From: a virus
Reading direction: 5' to 3' (one strand)
Length of the DNA stretch: 44,807 nt
IMG/VR virus record: IMGVR_UViG_3300009285_001776
Span: 1-44,807 of that record
Numbering within the stretch: the stretch's first letter is position 1; each line of letters starts with the position of its first letter. Shown here piece after piece: positions 5,062 through 13,495 of this stretch. A program made the position numbers and the translations under genes. The notes beneath the pieces were generated by a model. It saw only the letters and a list, made by a program, of their open reading frames with translations. It made no database searches and was not told the DNA's origin.

Positions 5062-5244
5062 CTAGAGGACCGGCTGCTTCGTCAGCAAGCGAAGGACGAT
5101 AACCAGCAATCCGGTCACCCCGCCAACAATCTCGACCAGATCCGCTGAGGGCGAGAACTGGACGAAGCCCAACACGCCGGCCAGGGAGATCAGGACGTAC
5201 AGCGCACCAAACCAGATCGTCTTGCTCTTGTACCACGCCTTCAT
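5062..5244 (-). CDS. small membrane protein, holin-like
   Basis: 60 residues. The N-terminus KAWYKSKTIWF is followed by two hydrophobic helices (ALYVLISLAGVLGFV and VGGVTGLLVIVLRLL) and ends in LTKQPVL. The K-S-K-T-x-W opening and the RLLTKQP ending recur in small phage membrane proteins found next to lysis genes. A holin role is plausible, not proven. The RBS is AGGAGACGAAG. Confidence 0.65.
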   Translation of the reverse strand: MKAWYKSKTIWFGALYVLISLAGVLGFVQFSPSADLVEIVGGVTGLLVIVLRLLTKQPVL

Positions 5245-5284
5245 CTTCGTCTCCTTACTTCTTTCGCCGCCGGGGTGCGGCCAC

Positions 5285-5590
5285 CTACTTGGATGGGTCC
5301 ATCAGCCGGGCCACGAGAATGGCGATGCCAGAGAACGCGGCCGCCAGACTGCCCGTGATATACCCCACCTTCTTGTCCGAGGCCCGGAGGTCGTCCAGGC
5401 CCGTGTGAATACAGTCTATCTCCTTGTCCTGTTTGTCGATACGCCCTCCGATGCGCTTCTCTAATCCGTCGAAGCCGGCAGTCATGGCCTTCAGGAGATC
5501 GCCCTTCATGGTTTCGCGCGCGGCGTTCTGCTCAATGAGCGCCTCGTAGAACTTGTCGAGCGATACCTTGGTGCCGTTCTTTGTCGCCAT
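5285..5590 (-). CDS. coiled-coil membrane-anchored protein
   Basis: 101 residues. Residues 8-72 are a charged heptad-like region (GFDGLEKRIGGRIDKQDKEID, TGLDDLRASDKK), and one C-terminal helix follows (GSLAAAFSGIAILVARLM). This layout resembles XhlA/hemolysin-type and other small phage lysis-region proteins. The start ATG 5590 nearly abuts the previous stop. Role inferred from layout and position only. Confidence 0.6.
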   Translation of the reverse strand: MATKNGTKVSLDKFYEALIEQNAARETMKGDLLKAMTAGFDGLEKRIGGRIDKQDKEIDCIHTGLDDLRASDKKVGYITGSLAAAFSGIAILVARLMDPSK

Positions 5591-5593
5591 GAC

Positions 5594-6496
5594 TCATGCC
5601 TCGATGGGGACGCCAGCGGCGTCCAGGATGTTCTGCTGTTTGAGCCCGCGCTCGACCAGCTCCCAGCGCTTCGACTCGGGAAGATGCATGAATGACACGG
5701 GTCCTACGGGCTCTCCCGGTAGAGACTTGACGTATGCGTACAAAGCCGGGATGTCAACCAAGCGCTGGTCCAGAGACCACCAGTTGAGGCCGACCAGACG
5801 ATCCCCGAGCCGTGTCTTCAGGAACTCAACCGACGCCGCAACGGATTCGGCACTTGGGATCCACGGGGTTGTCTGTCCCTCATAGGTCGATCCGATGAAC
5901 GATGGCATCCAAGGAAGCCAGGGAATGCCGGTCCTCCCGGCCTTCTGCAGCTCGGCCTCGTTGCTGTCCACGTCGAGGCGCATCTGATTGACCCAGTTCG
6001 TAGGCGAGATCCACCCGATCGGGTAGAGCTGCGTCGCAACGAAGTCGATGATGTGTTGCCCTTCGGCCTTCGCCGTCCACCATGTCTGCCAGCGCATCTC
6101 AGGATGGAGACTTGGCCGGCGGAACGAACCCAGCCCAACCGGGACAGGAAGGCGCCCCAGCTTCAACAGGAAGCGCGGCAGATTGGCGATCCACGTCTTG
6201 ATCTCGGCGTCCAGGACAACACGAACGGGGAGGTAGCGGGTGACGGCCTCTCGGATGGCGTCTGCTTCCTTCTCGGGCTCCTGCAGCGCGACAACGGGCC
6301 AGATGGAGATGTCGATCCCGGCGTCCTGGGCAAGCCGCGCGAGCTCGTCGTGCCACGCCGGGGCGTAGAGGGTGTAGCGGGAGGGCGTGCGGATGCACAA
6401 CTCGTCAGCGCCGAGGTCGAGGGCCTTTTCGACCACTTGCTTCTGCGTCATCTTGCCGTGATCCCACGGCCAGCATACGGAACACAGTTTGCGCAT
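5594..6496 (-). CDS. TIM-barrel hydrolase-like protein, possible glycoside hydrolase or endolysin
   Basis: 300 residues counted from ATG 6496 (MRKLCSVCWPWDHG). The pattern of hydrophobic strands with acidic ends (DAGIDISIWPVVAL, RVVLDAEIKTW, LVGLNWWSLDQR) suggests a (beta/alpha)8 glycoside-hydrolase-like barrel; the Asp/Glu in LDAEIK are candidate catalytic residues. The position among small membrane genes fits a cell-wall or surface-glycan degrading enzyme. I cannot assign a GH family, and sequence before 6496 overlaps the previous gene and is not convincing. Confidence 0.55.
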   Translation of the reverse strand: MRKLCSVCWPWDHGKMTQKQVVEKALDLGADELCIRTPSRYTLYAPAWHDELARLAQDAGIDISIWPVVALQEPEKEADAIREAVTRYLPVRVVLDAEIKTWIANLPRFLLKLGRLPVPVGLGSFRRPSLHPEMRWQTWWTAKAEGQHIIDFVATQLYPIGWISPTNWVNQMRLDVDSNEAELQKAGRTGIPWLPWMPSFIGSTYEGQTTPWIPSAESVAASVEFLKTRLGDRLVGLNWWSLDQRLVDIPALYAYVKSLPGEPVGPVSFMHLPESKRWELVERGLKQQNILDAAGVPIEA

Positions 6497-6554
6497 CAGG
6501 CTATGGCCTCCCAGATGTCGATGCAGCGGAGGTTGTCGGTTGCAGACCACATGG

Positions 6555-7289
6555 TTAGAACTCGTATACCAGAGAGGCGAATGCGACTTTGCCGCCGCTA
6601 TTCGTCCATCCGGCTTGCGCAGATTTGTATACGGATGCAATCGATCCGCTTGCAAGAAGCTCGACCGAACCCAGAGCTGCATAGGCCCCGGCATCATAAG
6701 TTGTCCCGAGTGGCACATACCAATGTCTTCCGGCAGTGGATCCGGCGCGAAGAGGAGTCGTGATGGTGAGGTTCGTTGCGTTGGATGTTCCGCCGACATA
6801 GAACGTCAGCGTGCATCGCTCTCCCTCGACATGGAAGGAGATCTGGCACGAGGACAGGGCACCAGTGAAGCCAACAACCGACGCGGCGTAGGCGAAGTGA
6901 TCCGGGTATCCGCAGGGCGACAATTCATAGGAGTAGTAGTTGTCCGTTATGACCGCGCTTGCCGCCGAGTAATCCGCTCCACCCGTGAAAGCAAACTGCG
7001 ATCCAGAAGAACAGGCCGTCGCCGCGTACTTGAATGTCCCCCCATCTTTCCACCGAATGCGCGTGCCCTTCTGATAGAGAGTCGAGGCGGAGAATCCGGA
7101 GATACCGAAGATGCTGGCCGAAACATAGGCCCATGTATTGCCATCTTGTCTCCAGCCGGAATTGAGCGCCGCCGGTGTTGCCAAATCGTGTTCGGACTTC
7201 AGGTACGCCTCGTTGTCCATCCCCTGGTTGTAGTCAGAGGAGGGAACGATTGCGGAGGCGGCCAAGTGAGCGCGCGCTACATAGGTCAT
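6555..7289 (-). CDS. putative tail-tip or fibre protein
   Basis: 244 residues, rich in Ser/Thr/Ala/Gly with many aromatic residues (GGTFKYAATACSSGS, NYYSYELSPCGYPDHF, HWYVPLGTTYDAGAY). It looks beta-rich, like phage receptor-binding or tail-tip components. It sits just downstream of the hub-type gene. No specific domain recognised. Confidence 0.5.
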   Translation of the reverse strand: MTYVARAHLAASAIVPSSDYNQGMDNEAYLKSEHDLATPAALNSGWRQDGNTWAYVSASIFGISGFSASTLYQKGTRIRWKDGGTFKYAATACSSGSQFAFTGGADYSAASAVITDNYYSYELSPCGYPDHFAYAASVVGFTGALSSCQISFHVEGERCTLTFYVGGTSNATNLTITTPLRAGSTAGRHWYVPLGTTYDAGAYAALGSVELLASGSIASVYKSAQAGWTNSGGKVAFASLVYEF

Positions 7290-7298
7290 ATCAACACC

Positions 7299-8816
7299 TC
7301 ATGGGGCGATGATGTCCACATCGAGAAGCGAATGGTCCAGCCGGAAGTAGTCGGTTGTGTCCGCCTTCACAACCCCCCAGGTCACCCACAGCTCCTTGTC
7401 TGAGACAGCCTCGTACTCGACACTGTTGATGTCGAACTGCCCATCCGTCGCGGTGGCTTCCTCGAAGATGTAGACGCGCGATCCGGGCTCGCATGTCATG
7501 GCGGCGAGGGCGGAGGCGTCTGATCGGTTGGCGAGGAACCGAACGGATTTGATGAGTTTTCGGGGCGCGTCCCACACGGAGCGCAGGTATTGGGCCAGCG
7601 GTTCCCCGCGCACCTGGTTCGTGTGGAAGTCCAAATCTAGATCAAGCACGCGCTCCCCATAGGACGACGCTGACGCCTCATTGCGACTTTCGTATTCAAC
7701 GGGGTCGAATGAGTAGATTGCCTTGCCCCGAAGGGCGAAGTCGTTTAGGTAGCCGATAGTCCCTGAGATGTTGGACGCAGAGACGGCAGCAGAGTTCGCC
7801 CCAATGGACGCCGAGAAACAGGCCGAGCTATTGAGATCCCCGATTCCTGTTCCGCATGTTGACCCGAGGTTGAACTCCTCACCAGCGACAAATGGGTAGA
7901 CAATGCCGGAGGCAGAGATGAAGCGTGCCGACACGGGGTCGCGGTAGTGGGCCGTGAATGTCTGTGCCCCGCTGGCCCCGATCTGAATAGGCTGCTGGAG
8001 AGAGAACACGACGACGCAAGCCGAGCTGTCCAATTCCTTCGGGTAGGTACGAGAACGGACGATGTTCCAGATGTTCGTGCGGTCGTACTCGATCTCCAGT
8101 TCCGTCATGGTCGAGGTCAGGCTGGCGGCCGTGGTCATGCCCCCAACGCGGGCATAGCGCCCGGCGAACTCGAATGTCTCGCCTCCAACCGTGTCTCCCC
8201 TGATGAACCCTTGCCCGAGTTCATTGCGCAGCGTTTTCGCAATGCCAGCCGAAATGGTGGTCTTGGCATCGTTGTCGCTGTCGAATACCCGGTCGAACAA
8301 CTCCGCCGAGGTTCCGATGCAGGTTGATCTCGGCTGGATGATCGCCTGTCCGATAAGCATCGCCACGGTACAGCCCGACGTGACGTTCTCCTGAATGGTC
8401 AGCCTCTGGATCTTCTGCGTGCCGGCGAAGTCCATCCAATCGACACAGGCCACGTCTGCGCGCCTCTCTCGGTACTTGCCGGCGGCCGGCGTGATCGAGG
8501 AGATGTACCCAACCATCTTGTAGAACGTCGATCCCGAGTAGGCAAAGGAGAGCCGCGTCTTCTTCCCGATGTTCCATCCCGAACGGGCATCAGCATGCCC
8601 GGGCGTGTAGTAGCCCAGCTTTGCCCCGCTGTTCGCCTCCGAGTTGTTCATGGCGAAGGACAGGTTGCCAGTTGAGGCCATGAGGTCGAGAGGCCCCACG
8701 CCTTGAATCCCATAGGCGGCCTGAATGGGCTCGGCGCGCAGAACGTCCGACGAGATGTCGGTCCAGGTCGAGCCCGAGAAGATGCACTCCATCTTCGGAG
8801 TGATCGTCACGCTCAT
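7299..8816 (-). CDS. tail hub / distal tail protein candidate
   Basis: 505 residues beginning MSVTITPKMECIFSG. It comes immediately after the tape measure gene (ATGA overlap), the usual place of distal tail and hub proteins in siphoviruses. LDLDLDFHTNQVRGEPLAQYL and the C-terminal DINSVEYEAVSDKELWVTW resemble hub-like beta domains. The assignment rests mainly on order, size and composition. Confidence 0.6.
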   Translation of the reverse strand: MSVTITPKMECIFSGSTWTDISSDVLRAEPIQAAYGIQGVGPLDLMASTGNLSFAMNNSEANSGAKLGYYTPGHADARSGWNIGKKTRLSFAYSGSTFYKMVGYISSITPAAGKYRERRADVACVDWMDFAGTQKIQRLTIQENVTSGCTVAMLIGQAIIQPRSTCIGTSAELFDRVFDSDNDAKTTISAGIAKTLRNELGQGFIRGDTVGGETFEFAGRYARVGGMTTAASLTSTMTELEIEYDRTNIWNIVRSRTYPKELDSSACVVVFSLQQPIQIGASGAQTFTAHYRDPVSARFISASGIVYPFVAGEEFNLGSTCGTGIGDLNSSACFSASIGANSAAVSASNISGTIGYLNDFALRGKAIYSFDPVEYESRNEASASSYGERVLDLDLDFHTNQVRGEPLAQYLRSVWDAPRKLIKSVRFLANRSDASALAAMTCEPGSRVYIFEEATATDGQFDINSVEYEAVSDKELWVTWGVVKADTTDYFRLDHSLLDVDIIAP

Positions 8817-10549
8817 AGCGTCGCCACCGCGTCCCTCATTCCCCGAATCACCGTCTCGTTGTTCTGCTTGAGCTGGCGCCGGATAGCCCTCAGCTCATTC
8901 GTCTGTGCCGTGTTACTCGCAACTTGAATCTGCGTCTGCTGGGCTGCCTGTTGAGTAACGGCCTGCGCAATGGCTTGCGGCATTGACGTTGCCACAAGGG
9001 TGGCCGCGGCCTCTGCGGCGGCCCCGGCGGCGGTGATGGCGGCGGCAGCAATGAGAGATGTGTTTGAGTTGCTTCCCTGATCGAACACGGAGTCCTCGAA
9101 GCCAGGCAAATCCCGGATGTCCTTCGAAACAATCCCCGGCGACTTCGGTGCCAACTTCGGCGCGGTACCAATGATCGTCCCCCCGCTCTCCACCTCCCCG
9201 CCCAAGCGCATCCTACGAGTCGCAATCATCCCACTCCGTTTCATCTGCTCCCACTGACCATGCGGGATGACGCGGCCGTTGATGATGCCCTCGGTGCCTT
9301 CCTCTCCGACCTCGGCGATCTGACGCAGGGGGCCGCCTTGGGCCTGCTGCGCGGCTCGACCCGATCCACCGCCTCCGCCCGGAGTGCTTACCGCTTTCCT
9401 CCAGTCCCACGTCTGGCGCGTGATCTCGTCCGTGATCGTCGTGATTGTGATTTCGATGTGCTTGCTCTGAAGCGCGGCGATGGCCGCCGCGATGTCGTCC
9501 ACGCCAGCCTTGTATTCTAGGTTCTTCAGGTACCCCTCAACGGTGGACATCGTCTGCTCTCGAAAGGCCGCCGCTGCCGTCTGTAGCGCCGCCGGAAGAG
9601 CAAGCAGGTCGCCCTTCAACTGACGAATGGAATCTCCGAAGAGCTGGCCTGTTCCCCGCGCCGCCATTGCCGCGGCTGCCGCCTCGCGCTCAAGTTCTGC
9701 CGCTACAGCACTGACCGCTGCGGTTGTCGGATGGATTCCCTGTTCGCGGAGTTTCGCGTAGGCCTCAACGCGGTAATCGGTCGCCACCGTGGCCTTGTCC
9801 ATCGCCTCGGCCTCTTCAACGATGAACTTGATGACCCCGCCCCCGAGGCTGATCTTCACGCCCTCCAGGCGGTCCTTGAGCTTGTCGAGGATCAGGTAGA
9901 ACTCCTTGGCGTTGGCCGCGGCTTCCTCGTCAATCACGAGGCCGAACCTCTCCGCCTCGTCCGCCATTCTCCCGATGCTCTCACTTCCAGCATCCAACAT
10001 GCGGGCCATCTCCAGCCCGGCCCGCGAGCCGAAGCGGTCCATCGCAAACTGCGCCTTCTGGACCGGATCGACAATGGCGTTGTACTCATCCGCCAACCGC
10101 ATGATGTTCTCGGTGTTCGGCTGAATGCCATTCCGCGTTAGCATTCGGAATCCGAGCTCTAGTGATTGGGTGGAGATGCGCAGGTCGTCGGCGATCTGGT
10201 AGAACTTGGACGCCTCTTTGGCCGAGATGCTGAGTTTCGTTGAGAGGTCGCCAACGGCGAGGGCATACTTCATGCTCTCGCGGGTGGTGTCGATGATGGT
10301 CTTCCCGACCAGCGCAATCCCGCCGGCCACGCCGATTGATCCAATGCTGAGGCCGGTCATCCGCGTGATGACCTCCCCAACCGTCCCGCCGAGCCGCTTC
10401 AGTTCTCCGGCACCCGTCAGGCTCTTGGCCTTCAGAGCATCAGTAGCCGCCCCGGCGTTCTTCAGAGACGTGCCGAGCGTGTTCATGGCGCCTACGGCGC
10501 CCGACACATCCCCCTGAACCCTGATGAGTGCTTCACCCGTTATCGGCAT
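8813..10549 (-). CDS. tape measure protein
   Basis: 578 residues from ATG 10549, which follows GGGGAGTGGCG; upstream in-frame codons overlap the previous gene. Long helical Ala-rich stretches and an N-terminal LKNAGAATDALKAK type start are typical. A hydrophobic segment follows (IGSIGVAGGIALVGKTI, about 68-84), and the C-terminal part holds QAVTQQAAQQTQIQVASNT. Position after the two chaperone-type genes also fits. At roughly 1.5 angstrom per residue a tail near 90 nm would be expected, an estimate from the general rule for such proteins. Confidence 0.85.
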   Translation of the reverse strand: MPITGEALIRVQGDVSGAVGAMNTLGTSLKNAGAATDALKAKSLTGAGELKRLGGTVGEVITRMTGLSIGSIGVAGGIALVGKTIIDTTRESMKYALAVGDLSTKLSISAKEASKFYQIADDLRISTQSLELGFRMLTRNGIQPNTENIMRLADEYNAIVDPVQKAQFAMDRFGSRAGLEMARMLDAGSESIGRMADEAERFGLVIDEEAAANAKEFYLILDKLKDRLEGVKISLGGGVIKFIVEEAEAMDKATVATDYRVEAYAKLREQGIHPTTAAVSAVAAELEREAAAAAMAARGTGQLFGDSIRQLKGDLLALPAALQTAAAAFREQTMSTVEGYLKNLEYKAGVDDIAAAIAALQSKHIEITITTITDEITRQTWDWRKAVSTPGGGGGSGRAAQQAQGGPLRQIAEVGEEGTEGIINGRVIPHGQWEQMKRSGMIATRRMRLGGEVESGGTIIGTAPKLAPKSPGIVSKDIRDLPGFEDSVFDQGSNSNTSLIAAAAITAAGAAAEAAATLVATSMPQAIAQAVTQQAAQQTQIQVASNTAQTNELRAIRRQLKQNNETVIRGMRDAVATL

Positions 10550-10865
10550 CGCCACTCCCCATGACCAGCCTGTACATCGCCCAATCAGAGCCAGAAGGCA
10601 GATCGAGACGATGAGCCTTCGTAGCTTCAAGGACACGCTGATACCCGTCGATAGCATTCATCACGGCCACAGCTCTCACCGTCCTGCAGTAGTCCTGCTG
10701 GTCCAGTTCGTCCCACGTCCATCCGAATCTCTCGGCCGCGCGACCCTCGAACAGTTCGGGCGGAGGCGGCCCGCCGCCCTCTACGTGGGCCCGTATCAGC
10801 CCGAGGGTTTCCTGGGGAGCGCCGACCTCTCGCTCCGCGCCTTCAGCCAGGCGGAGAGCAGCCAT
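10533..10865 (-). CDS. second tail assembly chaperone-type frame (GT-like)
   Basis: 110 residues from ATG 10865, overlapping the preceding gene by 70 bases in the -1 frame. In many siphoviruses the second chaperone is made as a -1 frameshift fusion of the first; here a run CCCC (minus strand, 10817-10814) within CTC CCC AGG offers a P-site slip. FGWTWDELDQQDYCRTVRAV resembles T-part segments with conserved Trp and Asp. It may therefore be translated as a fusion rather than from its own ATG, which has a poor RBS. Confidence 0.6.
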   Translation of the reverse strand: MAALRLAEGAEREVGAPQETLGLIRAHVEGGGPPPPELFEGRAAERFGWTWDELDQQDYCRTVRAVAVMNAIDGYQRVLEATKAHRLDLPSGSDWAMYRLVMGSGDADNG

Positions 10866-11098
10866 GCAATCAGGTCGTCTTCTACCCGATCGATAGCCGA
10901 GGTCTTCGGCTCGACAGACGCGCCGTCCACATCCGTAAGGTTCCACGCCGTCACATAGCCCAGGACCACCGCCAGCCAATCGAGGTCCGACACCGACTCA
11001 TTGACGGCGCGCCTGTCGCCGAACGTCCACTTGTCCCCTCGGAACTCCGCCCAGAGACTGCCGTGATCCGGCAGGTCGCAGGTAATTCGAATGGACAT
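10796..11098 (-). CDS. tail assembly chaperone (G-like)
   Basis: 100 residues. Between the major tail protein candidate and the tape measure, this position belongs to the G/GT chaperones, which coat the tape measure during tail assembly. The sequence (WAEFRGDKWTFGDRR, DRVEDDLIAWLLSAWL) fits the small acidic helical type. The final 23 codons overlap the next frame. Confidence 0.6.
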   Translation of the reverse strand: MSIRITCDLPDHGSLWAEFRGDKWTFGDRRAVNESVSDLDWLAVVLGYVTAWNLTDVDGASVEPKTSAIDRVEDDLIAWLLSAWLKARSERSALPRKPSG

Positions 11099-11107
11099 GG
11101 TCTCCTC

Positions 11108-11542
11108 TTAGACGCAGCAGGCCGCCACAACCGACCCGGAGGCAATCGCGGCGGTGAAGTTGACCGTCGCCACGCCACCTACAGGAGTGCGGTGGGCGAA
11201 GGTCTGGATCCGCATAGAAGCGGTGTAGATCGGACAACCCGTCACCGACCCGGCCGGGCAATACTGAACCCGCGTGACCAAGGACCCTGAGTAGGCGTCG
11301 TCCAACAGCCCGACGATCCCGGTCAGGTTGGACGTGGTGTTCCAGATGCCCGAGTATTCCAGCGTTGCGTCCCTGATTCCAGAGACCTCCCGCTGTACCG
11401 TGCTGTCGCCCATCGTGGTGGTCTCGGGATCGCTCCGGCTGCGGGTGAACGAAATCTCCGTTATCTGGGACGAGATTTCAGTACACGCCCCCGCCTGCGT
11501 GTCGATCCAGAGTTGGGCCTTCGATCCGTGAACGTATGCCAT
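11108..11542 (-). CDS. major tail protein candidate
   Basis: 144 residues, beta-rich and Ser/Thr-rich (TEISFTRSRSDPETTTMGD, RDATLEYSGIWNTTSN, VATVNFTAAIASGS). The DATLEYSG and pairs of strands are typical of tube proteins. It lies upstream of the chaperone pair. No signal peptide. Start ATG 11542 follows GGAGAGTGAGTA. Confidence 0.65.
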   Translation of the reverse strand: MAYVHGSKAQLWIDTQAGACTEISSQITEISFTRSRSDPETTTMGDSTVQREVSGIRDATLEYSGIWNTTSNLTGIVGLLDDAYSGSLVTRVQYCPAGSVTGCPIYTASMRIQTFAHRTPVGGVATVNFTAAIASGSVVAACCV

Positions 11543-11718
11543 TACTCACTCTCCTTCTTCGCGGGCAGTTCCTCTTTGACCGCCACAACGAAACGTGTGT
11601 GCGACGTCTCCATCCTCTGCCCGTCTGTGTCACAGTAGGCATAGGTCTTCCCGGCCTTGGTCTCCAAGGCGAGGCTCGTGTTCCCACACAGCGGGCAGTG
11701 CGCTGTCAATCTCTTCAT
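11542..11718 (-). CDS. small zinc-ribbon protein
   Basis: 58 residues from ATG 11718, five bases after AAGGAGGTGCAG. CPLCGNTS (residues 8-15) and a later single Cys in YAYCDTDGQ suggest a partial zinc ribbon. It sits between tail genes as a small accessory. Function unknown. Confidence 0.55.
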   Translation of the reverse strand: MKRLTAHCPLCGNTSLALETKAGKTYAYCDTDGQRMETSHTRFVVAVKEELPAKKESE

Positions 11719-11728
11719 CTGCACCTCC

Positions 11729-12175
11729 TTAGACCAGGAACTCCTCGGCCCGGACGGCGAACTGGATGTAGCCCCAGTCCGTGTTTCCGTCCGTGACGAA
11801 TGAGTCCATGCTCGGTCTGCTGATCATCGTGATCCCCGCCACTTGCGCGGCCCCGTTCAGCGTGTCATCTCTATGCACGCTGGCCAGGATGTCGTCGCAA
11901 GCCGTCCAGAGAGAACCCAGAAGGCAGGTCGGGCTGCCGGGGTCCTTCACGAACACCATCCCAGCAATCTCCCATGTGATCCGGTTCCCTCTGACGCTGT
12001 CCCCGCCCATCAGAGTCAAGGGCTCGATCTGTGTGCCTCCTCCCGGTTGGAGGACAACGCAGCTCGCGCTCAGGTTCATGATCCCGAAGTCGCACGTCGA
12101 AATCTCGGCCGCGTTCCAGTGCCCCGCGTCCTTGATCGTCTGAACCAATCCGTTCCGAATCAGTACCAGGCTCAT
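11729..12175 (-). CDS. tail-completion-type hypothetical protein
   Basis: 148 residues starting MSLVLIRNGLVQTIKD. The opening helix and alternating strands with WGYIQFAVRAEEFLV at the end resemble tail terminator proteins, and the location before the major tail protein supports this. No signature motif. Start coupled (ATGA-like overlap) with the previous gene. Confidence 0.45.
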   Translation of the reverse strand: MSLVLIRNGLVQTIKDAGHWNAAEISTCDFGIMNLSASCVVLQPGGGTQIEPLTLMGGDSVRGNRITWEIAGMVFVKDPGSPTCLLGSLWTACDDILASVHRDDTLNGAAQVAGITMISRPSMDSFVTDGNTDWGYIQFAVRAEEFLV

Positions 12176-12486
12176 GTGAACCCCTGATCCCAGACCTCAA
12201 GTTTGTTCTCGCACCATCTAGCTTGCCCCCCAACGATGGCGCCGACAAGGACTCGGAACTCCTTGCCTGGACAGAGGGAGTGAACGGCGCCGACTTCCAC
12301 GAGGCTTGCGGAGGTCATGCAGGCCGCGTATGTCAGGTGACTACCTGATACGTTCAGGCCGGCGCAAACCACAACGGCAGACGGGGAGGCAATGCACGCC
12401 CCCGGAAATTGGATGTGGTAGATGCGGCTCTCTCGGGATCCCTGAACCGCGGGGTATTCGTTGACCTTGAACTGCTTAGTCGGCAT
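12172..12486 (-). CDS. hypothetical structural protein
   Basis: 104 residues from ATG 12486; the preceding TTG would add two residues. It starts MPTKQFKVNEYPAVQG and has many Cys (five) in a beta-rich sequence (ASPSAVVVCAGLNVSGSH, VGAVHSLCPGKEFRVLVGA). Located between the repeat protein and the tail terminator candidate. No family recognised. Confidence 0.5.
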   Translation of the reverse strand: MPTKQFKVNEYPAVQGSRESRIYHIQFPGACIASPSAVVVCAGLNVSGSHLTYAACMTSASLVEVGAVHSLCPGKEFRVLVGAIVGGQARWCENKLEVWDQGFT

Positions 12487-13495
12487 CGGCAAACTCCGGG
12501 ACTACCCAAAGCGTTATGGCCTCGGCCACTATCCAGACATTGGCATCCTCTGCTACCGTCCATTGGCTCTTGTCGAGAGAGAACTCCCAGGTATCCGTCT
12601 CCTCCCGTGCCGTCCAATTCGCCACATCCATTGGCACCGTCCACATCAAGACAACCGGGAGAGGCTGGTAGTCCCTGACCTCCCCCTGGCTTGCCATCGT
12701 TACGTCGTCGGCATGAACATCCAACACGGCAGTCGCGCGCGCCATGCCGGAGATGACCGTGGTCACATTCTCCAGGAGGGCAGAGAGAACCCCGAACGCC
12801 TCCGAAGATGCAAGGTGGCCCGTCGCCTGCAGTTCCGTGTCAGCAAGCGCCTTACTCAGAACGGCCTTGATCTGCGCTGCTCCAACGCCGGACGTGACGG
12901 CATCCTGAAGAGCGATTGACAACTGCCCCTTGAGGGCTGCAAACCCCGTCGAAGCCAGAACGGCGTCCGCGAGTTGCGCGGCCGCAGTGGCGGCAGCAGA
13001 AACCTTCCCCGTCGATGCCAGCGTAGCGGATGCAAGGCTAACTGCCGCTTGCCCCTTGACTGACGCCTTCCCGGCCAAGGATGCCAAGACGTTCTCGAGC
13101 GTCGCCTGCCCAACCCCAGAGACCTTGACCGCCCCGAGTGCCGAGAGAACCGCATCGGCTAGGGTGGCCGAGAGAACTCCCGTGATCCCCTGTGAGGCCA
13201 CCGTTCCGGTTGCGACCAGAGATGTGGCATCCAGCGCGACGCTCAGGGTGCCAACGATCGGCAGGATGCCTGCCGCCGCTAGTGAGGCATCGCCCAACTG
13301 GACGCCAGCAGTTCCCCCGACGAGGACCGATCCCGCGGCCGCAAGGCTGGCGTCCGCGATCTGGATACTGGCGGTACCGACGATCCCGCTCGCCTGCGCG
13401 TCAAGCAGATCCTCCCAGAACCAAGCCGAAGCCGTCAGTTCGGGATCGAACCAGGACTTCGGGAGCAGGTCGGGGTGAAAGGTTCCGAGCGTCAT
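12476..13495 (-). CDS. repeat-containing structural protein (about eleven 21-residue repeats)
   Basis: 339 residues. Residues about 36-270 are tandem units of roughly 21 residues of the form V-x-G-x-A-x-V-x-L-x-D-A-x-L-A-x-x-G, for example GTAGVQLGDASLAAAG and GTLSVALDATSLVATG. Later units are more diverged. The C-terminal 70 residues are Trp-rich (VVLMWTVPMDVANWTARE, KSQWTVAEDANVWIVAE) and non-repetitive. Such hydrophobic beta repeats occur in phage tail or head-fibre proteins. The start overlaps the previous stop (ATGA). Confidence 0.65.
   Translation of the reverse strand: MTLGTFHPDLLPKSWFDPELTASAWFWEDLLDAQASGIVGTASIQIADASLAAAGSVLVGGTAGVQLGDASLAAAGILPIVGTLSVALDATSLVATGTVASQGITGVLSATLADAVLSALGAVKVSGVGQATLENVLASLAGKASVKGQAAVSLASATLASTGKVSAAATAAAQLADAVLASTGFAALKGQLSIALQDAVTSGVGAAQIKAVLSKALADTELQATGHLASSEAFGVLSALLENVTTVISGMARATAVLDVHADDVTMASQGEVRDYQPLPVVLMWTVPMDVANWTAREETDTWEFSLDKSQWTVAEDANVWIVAEAITLWVVPEFADAD

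Noticed and set aside
6496-6552. 18-codon ORF between the tail-tip gene and the hydrolase gene with TGATG coupling
   Set aside because: No RBS, very short and in a 58-base gap. Coupling could be by chance.
10550-10657. Upstream extension of the tape measure gene with a signal-peptide-like sequence
   Set aside because: It overlaps the chaperone frame, and ATG 10549 has a good RBS. The hydrophobic residues come from the wrong frame of the previous gene.
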